Positions 21,394-32,058 of a stretch of DNA of 64,000 nucleotides are shown here, piece after piece (within the stretch, counting starts at the first letter, position 1; every line of letters starts with the position of its first letter). The stretch is from Rahnella ecdela. GTDB lineage: Bacteria; Pseudomonadota; Gammaproteobacteria; Enterobacterales; Enterobacteriaceae. The DNA lies in assembly GCF_019049625.1 (NCBI RefSeq), contig NZ_JAFMOY010000133.1, forward strand, positions 248,001 to 312,000. The letters are read 5' to 3'. The notes beneath the pieces were generated by a model. That model ran no database searches. It was given only the letters and a program-made list of their open reading frames with translations, and was not told the DNA's origin. The translations under genes were made by a program, and so were the position numbers.

Positions 21394-22632
21394 ATGCGCC
21401 TGATCCACACGTCAGACTGGCACCTCGGCCAGTACTTTTTCACCAAAAGCCGTGCTGCCGAACATCAGGCATTTTTGCACTGGCTGACCGGTCAGGTGCA
21501 GCAACATCAAGTAGATGCGGTGATTGTCGCGGGCGATATTTTCGATACCGGCTCACCGCCGAGCTATGCCCGTGAGTTGTACAACCGCTTTGTCGTCGAA
21601 CTGCAACAAACCGGCTGTCAGCTGGTGGTGCTGGCCGGTAATCACGATTCCGTCGCCACGCTGAACGAATCGCGCGAGTTGCTTTCCTGCCTGAATACGC
21701 GGGTGATTGCGACCGTCGGCGAAAATCTGTCTGAGCAAATTTTAGTGCTCAACCAGCGTGACGGAAAACCGGGCGCGGTGCTTTGCGCTATCCCGTTTTT
21801 ACGCCCGCGTGATTTGCTCGCCAGTCAGGCGGGACAATCCGGCAGTGACAAACAGCTGGCATTGCAGGAAGCCATCGCCGAGCATTACGACGCCCTTTGG
21901 CAGGCCGCGCAGGCCAAACGCGACGAACTCGGCGTGCCGCTGCCGATTATTGCCACCGGGCATCTGACCACCGTCGGCGTCAGTACGTCCGACTCCGTGC
22001 GCGACATCTATATAGGCACGCTGGATGCATTCCCGGCACAGGCTTTTCCGCCAGTCGATTACGTGGCGCTCGGCCATATTCACCGAGCGCAGTGCGTCGC
22101 CAAAACCGAACATATCCGTTACAGCGGTTCACCGATTGCTTTGAGTTTTGACGAACTGAGCAAAGCCAAAAGTGTGTACTTACTTGATTTCGACGGTGCG
22201 ACGCTTAAGGCCATCGACACACTGGAAATCCCGATTTTCCAGCCAATGCAGATAATCAAAGGCTCGCTGGCAGAAATCGAAAAGCAGCTGACGCAATTTG
22301 CCGGTGGCGACGCGCAAAAACCGGTCTGGCTGGATATCGAAGTCGCCACGCAGGATTATCTCAGTGATATTCAGCGCCGCATTCAGGCGCTGACCGCCGA
22401 TCTGCCGGTGGAAGTGGTGCTGTTACGTCGCAGCAAGGAACAACGCATTCACAGCATTGAGCAGCAGGAAAAGGAAACGCTCAGTGAACTGAGTGTCAGC
22501 GATGTGTTCGAACGGCGGCTGGCGCTGGAACCTGATCCGGACGAGCCGCGTCAGGCGCGGATGCGCACGCTGTTCGCGCAGGTCGTCGAGCAAGTCACCA
22601 GCGGTCAGAATGCGGAGGATAACGCACAATGA
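21394..22632 (+). CDS. sbcD: exonuclease subunit SbcD (Mre11-like nuclease)
   Basis: Nuclease subunit of SbcCD, which cleaves DNA hairpins and processes protein-blocked ends. The 412-residue protein shows metallophosphoesterase motifs [32 protein letters not shown], the ATGHLTTVG block and [10 protein letters not shown] chose the ATG at 21394 (GGGAGTCTC upstream) because the protein then begins with motif I; a longer frame from 21190 covers the phoB promoter. It overlaps sbcC by ATGA, so the subunits are translationally coupled. Confidence 0.97.
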   Translation: MRLIHTSDWHLGQYFFTKSRAAEHQAFLHWLTGQVQQHQVDAVIVAGDIFDTGSPPSYARELYNRFVVELQQTGCQLVVLAGNHDSVATLNESRELLSCLNTRVIATVGENLSEQILVLNQRDGKPGAVLCAIPFLRPRDLLASQAGQSGSDKQLALQEAIAEHYDALWQAAQAKRDELGVPLPIIATGHLTTVGVSTSDSVRDIYIGTLDAFPAQAFPPVDYVALGHIHRAQCVAKTEHIRYSGSPIALSFDELSKAKSVYLLDFDGATLKAIDTLEIPIFQPMQIIKGSLAEIEKQLTQFAGGDAQKPVWLDIEVATQDYLSDIQRRIQALTADLPVEVVLLRRSKEQRIHSIEQQEKETLSELSVSDVFERRLALEPDPDEPRQARMRTLFAQVVEQVTSGQNAEDNAQ

Positions 22633-25600
22633 AAATTCTCAGCCTGCGTTTAAAAAACCTGAACTCGCTGGAAGGCGAATGGAAAATTGACTTTACCGCC
22701 GAACCTTTCGCCAGCAACGGATTGTTCGCGATCACCGGCCCGACCGGCGCGGGGAAAACCACTCTGCTCGATGCCATCTGTCTGGCGCTTTATCACCAGA
22801 CGCCGCGGCTGAACATCACGCCAAGTCAGAATGAACTGATGACCCGTCACACCGCAGAGTCGCTGGCGGAAGTGGAGTTTGAAGTGAAAGGCATAGGTTA
22901 TCGCGCATTCTGGAGCCAGCGCCGCGCCAAAAACTCCCCGGACGGCAATTTGCAGGCGCCGAAGGTTGAGCTGGCATTGCTTGCCGATGGCAAAATTCTG
23001 GCCGATAAAGTACGCGACAAACTCGACGCCATCGCCACCCTCACCGGGCTGGATTTTGGCCGCTTCACGAAATCGATGATGCTTTCGCAGGGACAGTTCG
23101 CCGCATTTCTGAATGCCGACGCCAATGACCGTGCCGAACTTCTGGAAGAACTGACCGGCACCGAAATTTACGGACTGCTGTCTGAACGCGTGTTTGAGCA
23201 ACATAAAGAAGCACGTATTACACTCGACGGTCTGCACCAGCGTATGGCCGGAATCGAACTGCTCAGCGAAGAACAGCGTCAGGTGCTGGAGGTACAACTT
23301 GCTGAACTGAACACGCAGGAAATCAACCTTAGCCAGCAGGCACAGCAGCGCCAGCAGGATCTGAACTGGCTGCAACAGTGGCAGCAGTTGCAGCAAAAAC
23401 ATCAGCAATCTCAGCAACAACTGACCGCCGCGGAACAGGAGAATCTGACCGCCGCGCCGCAGTTACAACAGCTGGCACGCAGTGAACCGGCAGAAAAACT
23501 GCGTCCATTACTCAGCGATCGCCAGCGTTGCCAGGATGGATCACAGCGTCTTCAGCAAGAACTGACACAACTTACGCAGCAGCAGGAACAACAGATCACG
23601 CAGATGACGCCGCTGAATCTGGCGGTGGAACAGGCGCAAATGGCGCGTCAGAAACAGACTGAAGAACAGCGTCAGATGCAGACGCTGATCGAAGAAAAAA
23701 TCCTGCCGCTGGATAATGAAATCAGCCAGTGGCGTAAATCACTGGCTGAAACGCAGCAGTCAGTCAGTGACGTGCAGAAACTGGTCAGTGAGCATAGCGC
23801 GGCGCTGGTGAAAATGACTGCCGAACGTCAGAAACTGGACGAGGAAAGCCGTCAGCATCAGACCCGCCAGACCACGCTGACAGATGCATTGAACACAGCG
23901 CAACAGCGTCAGACTGAGCTGGAAAAACAGCATCCGCTGGCAGCATTACAGAAACGGCAAACAGAGCTGGCGCAGCTGCGTCCTGTGCGCCAGCAACTTT
24001 TTTCACTCGCGCAAATTTTTCCGCAGCTGAACCAGCGCGTGCAGCAACAGCACAAAGATTTGGCACAGTATCGGACGCTGCTGGCTGACGAAGAACAGCG
24101 TCTGGTCGCAATCCGACTTCAATGTCAGAAACAGCTGGAACATCTCAACGACGTCAAAGCGCTGCATAAACAGGAAATGCTGATCGTCAGCCTCGAAGCC
24201 GAGCGCGCGAATCTGCAAAGCGGTAAAGCCTGTCCGCTGTGCGGTTCCACGTCCCATCCGGCGATTGAAAGTTATCAGGAAATTAAGCCTTCAGTAACAG
24301 CCCTGCGCGTCGAAAAAATGCAGCAGGAATTCGATACGGCAAAAGCCAGCGGCATCGAACTGGCAGCAAAAATCAAAAGTCTGAAAGAACAGCAAACACG
24401 ACTGCACACTCAGCTGGAGCAGGAAAGCCAGCAACTGAATGCACATACCGAAAACTGGCAGCGGCTCAGCACGCCGCTGAACCTGACATTTACCCTGCAT
24501 GACGCCGCCGCTATTGCGCAATGGCTGACCGCCCGCGACGAAGAAGAGCAGCAGTCGCAGGCGCTGATCAACCAGCACGAACAACTGGCGCGGGCGTTCC
24601 AACAGGCGAAAGATGCCCTGAATGACGCCCTGAATGTACAGCAGAAAGTACAACAGCAAATCGCATTGCTGACCGAACGCGTTACCCGGCTGGAAGAAAC
24701 GCAGGCCAAATCTCAGCAGGACTTTGAGCGGCTGCAAAAGCTGTTGGCGGAAGGCGAGAAATCCCTTTCTGAACTGAACGCAAAACGCCTTGAACTGTTC
24801 GGAGACCGCCAGGTTGCGCAGGTTCGCGAGCACTTACATCAGCAACAACTGGCGGCAGAAAAATCGGTCAGCGAAGCACAGACCGCGCTGCAAAAAGCGC
24901 AGGAACTGCGCGATCAGCTGGCGGGTAAGCTGGCAAGTACGCAGCAGCAACAATTGCAGGCCACAGAACAACTGACTCAGGCGGAGCAGGTGTGGCAACA
25001 GGCGCTGAGCGCCAGCGAATTTGCCGATGAAGCCGCAGTGAAACTGGCGCTGCTTGACGATGCACTGCGCCAGCAACTTCAGCAACGCAAAGAACATCTG
25101 CAACAGCAACTGGTGCAGGCGAATGCATTACTCAGCGATGCCAAAGAACAGCTGGAAAAACATCGAATTGCCCGCCCTGCTCATCTGAGTGAAACCGACA
25201 CTGACCTTGCTGCTCTGACGGGGCAGCAGGCAGAACTGGCGCAGCAACTGAAAATGTTGCAGCAACGTCTGGGTGAAATCACCAATAAACTTAACGATGA
25301 TAAAGTGCGAAGCGGTAACCAGCAGGCGCTGATTGCGCAGATTTCACAGGCGCAGCTGACCTGTGACGACTGGGGTTATCTCAATCAGATGATTGGCTCC
25401 AGCGACGGTGCGAAATTCCGTAAGTTCGCGCAGGGTCTGACGCTCGATCATCTGGTGTATCTGGCAAACCGTCAGCTAGAAAAACTGCACGGGCGGTATC
25501 TGTTGCAGCGCAAAACCAGTGACGCCCTGGAATTGCAGGTGGTCGATACCTGGCAGGCTGATGCGGTGCGCGATACCCGCACGTTATCCGGCGGCGAAAG

Positions 25601-25877
25601 TTTCCTGGTCAGTCTGGCACTCGCACTGGCACTTTCCGATCTGGTCAGCGATAAAACCCGCATTGATTCGCTGTTCCTTGACGAAGGTTTCGGCACACTC
25701 GACGCCGACACGCTGGATACCGCGCTGGACGCGCTCGACAGCCTGAATGCGTCGGGCAAAACCATCGGCGTCATCAGCCATGTCGAAGCGATGAAAGACC
25801 GCATTCCGGTGCAGATAAAAGTCACCAAGGTGAACGGTCTGGGCGTCAGCCGCCTGAGCAATGAATTTAAAATCTGA
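22629..25877 (+). CDS. sbcC: exonuclease subunit SbcC (Rad50-like ATPase)
   Basis: SMC-like ATPase partner of SbcD. The 1082-residue protein has Walker [14 protein letters not shown] (near 38-50), two very long glutamine-rich coiled coils, the zinc-hook CPLC at 535-538 at the apex, the signature [17 protein letters not shown], and Walker [14 protein letters not shown] near the C-terminus. It is about 35 residues longer than E. coli SbcC, the difference lying in the coiled coils. The gene is followed by a 9-bp-stem hairpin rather than a T-tailed terminator. Confidence 0.97.
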   Translation: MKILSLRLKNLNSLEGEWKIDFTAEPFASNGLFAITGPTGAGKTTLLDAICLALYHQTPRLNITPSQNELMTRHTAESLAEVEFEVKGIGYRAFWSQRRAKNSPDGNLQAPKVELALLADGKILADKVRDKLDAIATLTGLDFGRFTKSMMLSQGQFAAFLNADANDRAELLEELTGTEIYGLLSERVFEQHKEARITLDGLHQRMAGIELLSEEQRQVLEVQLAELNTQEINLSQQAQQRQQDLNWLQQWQQLQQKHQQSQQQLTAAEQENLTAAPQLQQLARSEPAEKLRPLLSDRQRCQDGSQRLQQELTQLTQQQEQQITQMTPLNLAVEQAQMARQKQTEEQRQMQTLIEEKILPLDNEISQWRKSLAETQQSVSDVQKLVSEHSAALVKMTAERQKLDEESRQHQTRQTTLTDALNTAQQRQTELEKQHPLAALQKRQTELAQLRPVRQQLFSLAQIFPQLNQRVQQQHKDLAQYRTLLADEEQRLVAIRLQCQKQLEHLNDVKALHKQEMLIVSLEAERANLQSGKACPLCGSTSHPAIESYQEIKPSVTALRVEKMQQEFDTAKASGIELAAKIKSLKEQQTRLHTQLEQESQQLNAHTENWQRLSTPLNLTFTLHDAAAIAQWLTARDEEEQQSQALINQHEQLARAFQQAKDALNDALNVQQKVQQQIALLTERVTRLEETQAKSQQDFERLQKLLAEGEKSLSELNAKRLELFGDRQVAQVREHLHQQQLAAEKSVSEAQTALQKAQELRDQLAGKLASTQQQQLQATEQLTQAEQVWQQALSASEFADEAAVKLALLDDALRQQLQQRKEHLQQQLVQANALLSDAKEQLEKHRIARPAHLSETDTDLAALTGQQAELAQQLKMLQQRLGEITNKLNDDKVRSGNQQALIAQISQAQLTCDDWGYLNQMIGSSDGAKFRKFAQGLTLDHLVYLANRQLEKLHGRYLLQRKTSDALELQVVDTWQADAVRDTRTLSGGESFLVSLALALALSDLVSDKTRIDSLFLDEGFGTLDADTLDTALDALDSLNASGKTIGVISHVEAMKDRIPVQIKVTKVNGLGVSRLSNEFKI

Positions 25878-25889
25878 CCGGTTTCACTC

Positions 25890-25930
25890 GCGGAGCAGCT
25901 GGCGGGTAAATTGCTAGCCATCTGCTCCGC
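25890..25930. repeat. 9-bp inverted repeat after sbcC
   Basis: GCGGAGCAG (25890-25898) and CTGCTCCGC (25922-25930) are perfect complements around a 23-base loop that contains TGGC/GCCA. There is no T-run. It may stabilise or punctuate the sbcDC transcript. Confidence 0.45.
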
Positions 25931-26062
25931 AATGGATCCTGATTGTGGGCGTCTGCGCAAAAATCGCACCAGCGTAGTGCGCTTACTCCTTTCCAAGCCG
26001 CTGAATTCCCGCTAATTCCCTCCTGCCGATAAACTGGCACGCCCTGTGCTTAACGTTATGTA

Positions 26063-26086
26063 TACAAGTTGCAGTACAAGTTGCAG
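26063..26086. repeat. tandem 12-bp direct repeat upstream of the ABC importer
   Basis: TACAAGTTGCAG is repeated twice without spacing, 30 bp before the start codon of the binding-protein gene and overlapping a TGTATACA palindrome (26060-26067). Its position suggests regulator sites for the importer operon. I do not recognise the regulator. Confidence 0.5.
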
Positions 26087-26115
26087 CGCCCACATAACCG
26101 CTAAGGGAACCGCCC

Positions 26116-27129
26116 ATGAAAAACATCAAACCTGAAGTCGATAAAAAACGCCGCCAGCTGATGAAATGGCTCGCCATTACCGGCGGCGTATCCACTCTTG
26201 GCGGCATGATCCCGACGTCTGTTTTTGCAGCCGACGACGACGAAATTCGCATTGGTTACTGGCCGATTGTTGGCGGTTTACCATTATACGTGGCGCTGGA
26301 ACAGGGCTTTTTTAAAGAGGCCGGACTGAATGTGAAAGGCGTTAAGTTCGCCAGCGCACAGCAAATTGTCGAAGGGATGATCACTGGCAGGATCCACGGC
26401 TGTGCCAATGGTACAGCCACCGGCGCCCTGGGACTGGGGGCGATCACCTCGCCGGATCTGTTCAAAATCATCTGCTCGAATCCGTCTAATCATAAGCTGG
26501 TTCTGGATGAATTTCTGGTGCCGCTCAACAGCACCGCGAAAGCGATCAGCGACCTGAAAGGCAAGAAGATCGCCTGCGGTCCGGGGATCCAGAACGTGAC
26601 GATGGCAAAGATCATTCTGGAGAAAAATGGTTTCACCACTCCTTCCGTGATCGAACTGCCGGTCGGCCAGCACGCACCTGCACTGGCTGCCGGACAAATT
26701 GACGGCGTGTATACCCTTGAACCTACCGGCACAGTCGGGCGCATGAAAAACCTTTCCCGCACGCTGGAAACCGGCGTGATTTCTAAATATGTGCTCGGCA
26801 ACGCTGACGCCCCTTGGTTTGGCGGCGCAGCGGCACTGAACTCCGCTTTTATCGCCAGCAAACCCCAAGAAACCAAAAAGTTTATTGCCGCTTATCAGAA
26901 AGCGGTGGAATTCATTGCCGCGCATCCCGACAAGGCCCGTGAAAACGTCGCCGGATACACCAGCATTGAACCGGCGCTGGTGAAGGAAGTGCCACTGCCC
27001 GGCTTTGTGATGTATCCCGATTTGAAAGGCGACAACCTGCAATGGTTCCAGAAGTTTTATGACGTGTTTACGGAAAGAAAAATCTTCAGCAAACCGGTGG
27101 ATGTTGCTTCACTGATTTATAAAGGATAA
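26116..27129 (+). CDS. ABC transporter substrate-binding protein, NitT/TauT family, Tat signal
   Basis: A 337-residue periplasmic binding protein of the NMT1/SsuA-like group. The N-terminus has a twin-arginine signal: KKRRQLMKWLAITGGV followed by a hydrophobic stretch and an AxA-like site near FAADDD (about 39), so it is probably exported folded through Tat. IRIGYWPIVGGLPLYVALEQ, with GFFKEAGL next, is the fold's first motif. Ligands of the family include sulfonates, nitrate, taurine, pyrimidines and riboflavin-like compounds; none can be chosen from sequence alone. First gene of a three-gene operon inserted between sbcC and mak. Confidence 0.88.
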   Translation: MKNIKPEVDKKRRQLMKWLAITGGVSTLGGMIPTSVFAADDDEIRIGYWPIVGGLPLYVALEQGFFKEAGLNVKGVKFASAQQIVEGMITGRIHGCANGTATGALGLGAITSPDLFKIICSNPSNHKLVLDEFLVPLNSTAKAISDLKGKKIACGPGIQNVTMAKIILEKNGFTTPSVIELPVGQHAPALAAGQIDGVYTLEPTGTVGRMKNLSRTLETGVISKYVLGNADAPWFGGAAALNSAFIASKPQETKKFIAAYQKAVEFIAAHPDKARENVAGYTSIEPALVKEVPLPGFVMYPDLKGDNLQWFQKFYDVFTERKIFSKPVDVASLIYKG

Positions 27130-27140
27130 GGAGAAACAGG

Positions 27141-27905
27141 ATGACTTCACGCTGGTCTTCAAGATTACTGCCGCTGGTCGGCCCCGTACTGCTGTTTTTG
27201 TTCTGGCAGCTGGCCGTCAGCGCAAAATGGCTGAATCCAGTACTTCTCCCTTCGCCCGTAGAGACGATTGGCTACATGTTTCAGTCATTTTTCGATACGT
27301 CCATGCGCACTGATATCGGCGCCACGCTCTACCGCACGCTGGTGTCTTTCGCCTTTGCCGCAGTGATTGGCGTACCGCTCGGGGTAATTTTAGGCAGCAA
27401 TGAAAAGATTTACCGCAGCCTCGAATTTCTCATCGACTTCTTCCGCTCCACGCCGTCATCAGCGCTTATCCCGCTGTTTATGCTGATTTTCGGCATTACC
27501 GATGCCAACAAAATCGCCATCGCTGCATTTGCTGCGGTGCTGGTTATCCTGTTTAACAGCGCGTACGGCGTGATGAATGCCAAGAAAACCCGCCTGATGG
27601 CGGCGAAAGTGATGGGGATTTCCCGCTGGCATATTTTCAAAGACATCCTGCTGATGGAAAGTCTGGCGCAGACCTTTGTCGGCCTGCGAACCGGCGTGTC
27701 GATTGCACTGGTGATCGTGATCGTCGCCGAAATGTTTATCGGATCCGAAACCGGACTCGGTCATCGGATCATTGATGCCCAGCAGGTGTTCAATATCAAA
27801 GATATGTACGCGTCGATCCTGATAACCGGCGCACTGGGCTATCTGCTGAATCTCGCCTTTTTGCTGATCGAGAAAAAAACCGTCCACTGGAGTAGCAAAG
27901 CATGA
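27141..27905 (+). CDS. ABC transporter permease, NitT/TauT family
   Basis: Inner-membrane permease of 254 residues with about six helices and the EAA-type cytoplasmic loop around AAKVMGISRWHIFKDILL, which contacts the ATPase. An ATG follows AAGGAGAAACAGG, 11 bp after the binding-protein gene, and the stop overlaps the ATPase gene by ATGA. One permease gene implies a homodimeric channel. Confidence 0.93.
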   Translation: MTSRWSSRLLPLVGPVLLFLFWQLAVSAKWLNPVLLPSPVETIGYMFQSFFDTSMRTDIGATLYRTLVSFAFAAVIGVPLGVILGSNEKIYRSLEFLIDFFRSTPSSALIPLFMLIFGITDANKIAIAAFAAVLVILFNSAYGVMNAKKTRLMAAKVMGISRWHIFKDILLMESLAQTFVGLRTGVSIALVIVIVAEMFIGSETGLGHRIIDAQQVFNIKDMYASILITGALGYLLNLAFLLIEKKTVHWSSKA

Positions 27906-28723
27906 CGCAACCTCTCTCGCTGAACCCTGATTATAAAGGCCCGCAGTTACCGCAATACGCCACGCGCCCGGACACCCATGTGACGATCCGCGGACTGAGC
28001 AAAGCCTTTGCCGGACAACCGCTTTATACGGATCTCAATCTCGACCTGCCGCGCGGAAAAATCGTGTCGATCTTCGGCCCGAACGGCTGCGGTAAATCGA
28101 CGTTAATGAACATGGTCGCCGGGCTTATCCCGGTGGATAAAGGCGACATTCTGTTTGATGGCAAAACGCTGGCGCAGACCACTATCGGTTATGTCTTTCA
28201 GAACTACCGTGACGCGCTGTTTCCGTGGATGAGTGCGCGCGCCAACATCGCGTATCCGCTGATTCGCCACGGCATGAACAAGACGGACGTCAATACTCGC
28301 GTTGAAGAACTGACGCAGATGTTTGATATCCGTTTCGACCTCAAGCGCTATCCGTATGAGCTTTCCGGCGGCCAGCAGCAAACCGTGTGCATCATGCGGG
28401 CGCTGGCGACACGTCCGGAAGTGATGTTCCTCGATGAACCTTTCTCGGCGCTGGATTTCGAAATGACGCTGTTTATCCGCGATAAATTGCAGGAAGTGCA
28501 GCTGGCGACGGGCGTCACGATGCTGATTGTGTCGCATGATCTGGAGGATGCGGTGTTTCTGGCGGATGAGATTTTGCTGCTGACCCGACGGCCAACGCAG
28601 ATTGCGGAAATCGTACCCTTCGACCTGCCGCGCCCGCGCGGTTCAGAAATTATGAGCCACCCGGAATTTATCCGCGTGAAGGCGCATACGCTGGAAGTGT
28701 TTAAACGGGAAATGGCGCTTTAA
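27902..28723 (+). CDS. ABC transporter ATP-binding protein, NitT/TauT family
   Basis: A 273-residue ATPase with an N-terminal extension of about 25 residues, Walker A GPNGCGKST (59-67), Q-loop YVFQNYRDALFPW, signature LSGGQQQTVC, Walker B VMFLDEPFSALD and switch His in IVSHDLEDA. It energises the upstream permease and Tat-exported binding protein. The operon ends at a palindromic hairpin shared with convergent mak. Confidence 0.95.
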   Translation: MTQPLSLNPDYKGPQLPQYATRPDTHVTIRGLSKAFAGQPLYTDLNLDLPRGKIVSIFGPNGCGKSTLMNMVAGLIPVDKGDILFDGKTLAQTTIGYVFQNYRDALFPWMSARANIAYPLIRHGMNKTDVNTRVEELTQMFDIRFDLKRYPYELSGGQQQTVCIMRALATRPEVMFLDEPFSALDFEMTLFIRDKLQEVQLATGVTMLIVSHDLEDAVFLADEILLLTRRPTQIAEIVPFDLPRPRGSEIMSHPEFIRVKAHTLEVFKREMAL

Positions 28724-28736
28724 CGGACGATAACAT

Positions 28737-28761
28737 CAGGGGCGCAAATTCTGCACCCCTG
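28737..28761. terminator. hairpin between the ABC operon and mak
   Basis: CAGGGG-C-GCA, AATTC, TGC-A-CCCCTG forms a near-perfect stem between convergent genes. The flanks are only weakly T-rich. Confidence 0.45.
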
Positions 28762-28786
28762 TCACTTTCTTACGATGGATTGAAAC

Positions 28787-29707
28787 CTACAGCGCAAAAC
28801 GCGATTGTGGCCACAGCCAGGCTGCGCCGCGCACACCACTCGAATCCCCGTGAACCGCTTTGAGCATCGGTGTTTCACATTCCCCGCCAAACACCCATTG
28901 TTTGATAAGCAACGGAACGGTCTGATACAAACGGTCCACATTGCTCATGCCGCCGCCGAAAACAATCACGTCCGGGTCGAGAATATTCACCACGTTCGCC
29001 AGGGCTTTTGCCAGACGACGCTCGTAACGACCCAGCGCCAGTTCTGCCATTTCGTCGCCCTGCTCAACCAGCGCAATAATCTCTGCCCCTTTTAACCGCT
29101 GACCGGAATGGCGGAAATAGTCTTCGGCAAAACCGGTGCCGGAAACAAACGTCTCGACACAGCCTGATTTTCCGCAGTAACACGGGACTTCACGTGCGAA
29201 CTGGATTTCTTCCTCATCCTGCCACGGTAGCGGATTATGGCCCCACTCGCCTGCGTTACCGTTGCCACCCGCGTGCGCCACGCCGTTAAGGGCAATGCCG
29301 GAACCGCATCCGGTGCCAATAATCACGGCAAACACGGTGTGACGGCCTGCGCCCGCACCATCCGTAGCTTCAGATACCGCCAGACAATTGGCGTCGTTAG
29401 CAATATGCACTTCGCGTTTTAGCAACAGCGCCAGATCCTCATCCAGTTGCTGACCGTTCAGCCAGACCGAATTGGCATTCTTCACTTTGCCGGTGAACGG
29501 AGATAACGTGCCCGGGATCCCGAGCCCCACGCTGCCGCGCTGACCGGTGGCTTTCTCAGCGTCCAGCACCAGCCCTTCAATCGCCTTCAGTGTGCGTTCA
29601 TAGTCATTTCTCGGCGTATCGACCCGTTTGCGAAACAGTTCTTTGCCTTCGTCAGATAACGCAATGACTTCTATTTTTGTGCCGCCTAAATCAATGCCAA
29701 TTCTCAC
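28787..29707 (-). CDS. mak: fructokinase, ROK family
   Basis: Cytosolic ATP-dependent kinase for fructose and weakly mannose. The 306-residue protein has the ATP motif [12 protein letters not shown] (3-14), the sugar-binding block [11 protein letters not shown]-like (here [11 protein letters not shown]), and the ROK zinc motif [15 protein letters not shown]. In E. coli mak also sits between the sbc genes and rdgC, which supports the assignment. It is divergent from rdgC with a 210-bp intergenic region. Confidence 0.95.
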   Translation of the reverse strand: MRIGIDLGGTKIEVIALSDEGKELFRKRVDTPRNDYERTLKAIEGLVLDAEKATGQRGSVGLGIPGTLSPFTGKVKNANSVWLNGQQLDEDLALLLKREVHIANDANCLAVSEATDGAGAGRHTVFAVIIGTGCGSGIALNGVAHAGGNGNAGEWGHNPLPWQDEEEIQFAREVPCYCGKSGCVETFVSGTGFAEDYFRHSGQRLKGAEIIALVEQGDEMAELALGRYERRLAKALANVVNILDPDVIVFGGGMSNVDRLYQTVPLLIKQWVFGGECETPMLKAVHGDSSGVRGAAWLWPQSRFAL

Positions 29708-29917
29708 GTTTTCTTCTCCTTTTTATATCCTGCAGGGTCAGTTTTTCTGAGTCTGTTCAGTTTAGAAGCCAGCGGCCTCTGTCACCAGAATAAGCTGTTA
29801 TGCAATGTTACAGGCAGCGGCGATTTCTTAACGACGACCGGCGCTCAATTGGTTATCATGCCGCCCTGTATTCATTTATTCAGCGTACCACGAGTGCGCC
29901 GGAACAGGGATAACGCC

Positions 29918-30832
29918 ATGTTATGGTTTAAGAATTTGTTGGTTTACCGTTTGAGCCGTGAAGTTTCGTTATCTGCTGACGAGATGGAAAAACAGCTCAG
30001 TGCTTTCACCTTTACCCCGTGCGGCAGCCAGGATATGGCGAAAACCGGCTGGGTTTCACCGATGGGTTCCCACGGTGGCGACGCGCTGACTCACGTCAAC
30101 GGCGGGCAGATCCTGATCTGCGCACGCAAAGAAGAAAAAATTCTGCCTTCTCCGGTGATTAAGCAGGAGTTACAGGCCAAAATTGATCAGCTCGAAGGTG
30201 AACAACACCGCAAGCTGAAAAAGACTGAAAAAGATTCCCTGAAAGATGAAGTACTGCACAGCCTGATGCCGCGCGCATTCAGCCGCTTCAGCCAGACGTT
30301 CATGTGGATTGATACCGTCAACGGCCTGATTATGGTTGATGCCGCCAGCGCCAAGAAAGCCGAAGATATGCTGGCGCTGCTGCGTAAAAGCCTGGGTTCG
30401 CTGCCGGTCGTGCCGCTAACTATGGAAAGCCCGATCGAACTGACGCTGACCGAATGGGTGCGCTCCGGCGAAACGCCTGCTGGTTTCACCTTGCAGGACG
30501 AAGCCGAACTGAAAGCGATTCTGGAAGAAGGCGGCGTGATCCGCTGTAAGAAACAGGCGCTGGTCAGCGACGAGATTGCCACGCATATTGAGAACGGCAA
30601 ACTGGTCACCAAACTGGCGGTTGACTGGCAGGAACGTATCGCCGTGGTGCTGGCCGACGACGGCAGTATTAAACGTCTGAAATTCAGCGACGTCATTCGT
30701 GATCAAAATGAAGATATCGACCGCGAAGATTTCGCCGGACGTTTCGATGCCGATTTCGTGCTGATGACCGGTGAACTGGCGGCGTTAATCCAGAACCTGA
30801 TCGAAGCATTGGGCGGCGAAGCACAGAGATAA
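29918..30832 (+). CDS. rdgC: recombination-associated protein RdgC
   Basis: RdgC is a ring-shaped dsDNA-binding protein that limits RecA action. The product is 304 residues (E. coli 303), beginning [19 protein letters not shown] chose the ATG at 29918 with AGGGA eight bases upstream, against a frame 69 bases longer that starts inside the intergenic region. Conserved blocks [19 protein letters not shown] and [20 protein letters not shown] are present. Neighbours mak and ppnP keep the E. coli order. Confidence 0.97.
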   Translation: MLWFKNLLVYRLSREVSLSADEMEKQLSAFTFTPCGSQDMAKTGWVSPMGSHGGDALTHVNGGQILICARKEEKILPSPVIKQELQAKIDQLEGEQHRKLKKTEKDSLKDEVLHSLMPRAFSRFSQTFMWIDTVNGLIMVDAASAKKAEDMLALLRKSLGSLPVVPLTMESPIELTLTEWVRSGETPAGFTLQDEAELKAILEEGGVIRCKKQALVSDEIATHIENGKLVTKLAVDWQERIAVVLADDGSIKRLKFSDVIRDQNEDIDREDFAGRFDADFVLMTGELAALIQNLIEALGGEAQR

Positions 30833-30854
30833 TCTCTCTCGCCGCTGAAATAAG

Positions 30855-30888
30855 AAAAGGCGCTCGAATGGGCGCCTTTCTTGTTTTT
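30855..30888. terminator. bidirectional terminator between rdgC and ppnP
   Basis: AAGGCGC, TCGAATGG, GCGCCTT with a T-rich right flank and an A-rich left flank serves both convergent genes. Confidence 0.85.
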
Positions 30889-30904
30889 ACTGTGTCTGAA
30901 TAAA

Positions 30905-31195
30905 TTACTTGGTCAGATACTTACAGAGATAAGACGTGGTTTCGCCGACCTGTAAGTTGAATTCACTTTTACCCGGAATGTAGAAGGTTTCGCCTGGCTT
31001 GAAGACCTGCCAGTCCGGAGATCCCGGGATCAGCACTTTCAGTGAGCCGCTGATGACGGTCATTTCTTCCGGCTTTGCGGTACCGAACGTGTATTCACCG
31101 ACGGCCATCACACCAACACTGGCTGAACCCGTACTTTCGCTGTCGAAACCAATCGACTTCACTTTCCCGTCAAAATACTCATTATTTTTCAACAT
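30905..31195 (-). CDS. ppnP: pyrimidine/purine nucleoside phosphorylase PpnP
   Basis: A 96-residue single-domain cupin (formerly YaiE) that phosphorolyses several nucleosides. The sequence [20 protein letters not shown] and [16 protein letters not shown] match the family closely. I chose the ATG at 31195 with AAAGGG upstream; an in-frame extension of 12 residues is unlikely. In E. coli it lies in the aroL-aroM-yaiE-rdgC stretch, as here. Confidence 0.94.
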   Translation of the reverse strand: MLKNNEYFDGKVKSIGFDSESTGSASVGVMAVGEYTFGTAKPEEMTVISGSLKVLIPGSPDWQVFKPGETFYIPGKSEFNLQVGETTSYLCKYLTK

Positions 31196-31376
31196 AGATT
31201 GGCCCTTTGCGATAATTTTCAGAGCCTTCATATTAGGGGCACAAACCGTCTTCTGTCACTGATTATTACCGCTTTATCTGCACCAGACGACACCGCCCGC
31301 AAAGCGGGATCGCTGATTTGATTTTACGGCCGCACAGTGCCATTGTGGGTAGCTGTATGCCCCGTCCGTCATATCC

Positions 31377-32054
31377 TCAGACCACCAGCTCCGCCGCCAG
31401 TTTTGCCATCAGCACATTCGATAACAACACCGGAATATTCAGATGTTTTTTCAGCACATCCACGTGATGACGGTTGAATCCTATGCAATCGAGAACCACT
31501 ACTTCCGCCCCCTGCTCGGCCAGGCGCATTGCGGCTTCCGTCAGCGTCTGATCGTCAGAAAGATACGGACTGGCGACCGCAAAACATGGCGCTTTGGCTA
31601 ATTTTCGCCATTTGTTCGCCTGTTCAACAACCTGCGATTCCACCGGTACCACAATGCCTGCGCGGTGCTGCCCGACCATCGAGCCAATCAGCGGCGGGAT
31701 AATGCGATCCGGTTCGAGAAGCAGGGCATTATTCGCATGCAAATGGTTAAATTCGCCGGTACACAACAGCAGAATAGTCATGCAACCCAGCGCTTCCAGC
31801 ACATCAATCTTTTCCTGCAAGCCCCGCTCCACCCGCGGCGCGGCCAGAGAAACCTGCGAACCATCCAGCAGACGGGTGACCAGTACCGCGTCGCCTTCCG
31901 CAGGTGCGTAACGCTGCTCAATTTGCTCCGTGCTTAACCCGTCCAGCAGCCCCACATGGGTGACTGAGTTGGCTGGCAGATGCGCCATCAGCAGCGGCAT
32001 AATATCGCTGCGTGGCGCCTGTCCGATTGTTAACGTCGCAAAGGATGTCATCAT
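31377..32054 (-). CDS. aroM: AroM family protein
   Basis: A 225-residue protein, the same length as E. coli AroM, of unknown activity. It begins TSFATLTIGQAPRSDIMPLL and ends VPVLLSNVLMAKLAAELVV, both AroM hallmarks; VVVLDCIGFNRHH holds a conserved Cys in a fold reminiscent of Asp/Glu racemases (inference). The start is one of two adjacent ATGs (32054 or 32051) with GGAAG upstream, only 4 bp after the DUF1177 gene, so the two are one transcription unit. In E. coli aroM follows aroL; here it is separated from aroL by the DUF1177-OPT-IclR block. Confidence 0.88.
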   Translation of the reverse strand: MMTSFATLTIGQAPRSDIMPLLMAHLPANSVTHVGLLDGLSTEQIEQRYAPAEGDAVLVTRLLDGSQVSLAAPRVERGLQEKIDVLEALGCMTILLLCTGEFNHLHANNALLLEPDRIIPPLIGSMVGQHRAGIVVPVESQVVEQANKWRKLAKAPCFAVASPYLSDDQTLTEAAMRLAEQGAEVVVLDCIGFNRHHVDVLKKHLNIPVLLSNVLMAKLAAELVV

Positions 32055-32058
32055 CTGA

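Noticed and set aside
22650-23420. 256-codon minus-strand frame inside sbcC
   Set aside because: Low-complexity Leu/Gln-rich shadow of the glutamine-rich sbcC coiled coil; no family match and no independent start signal.
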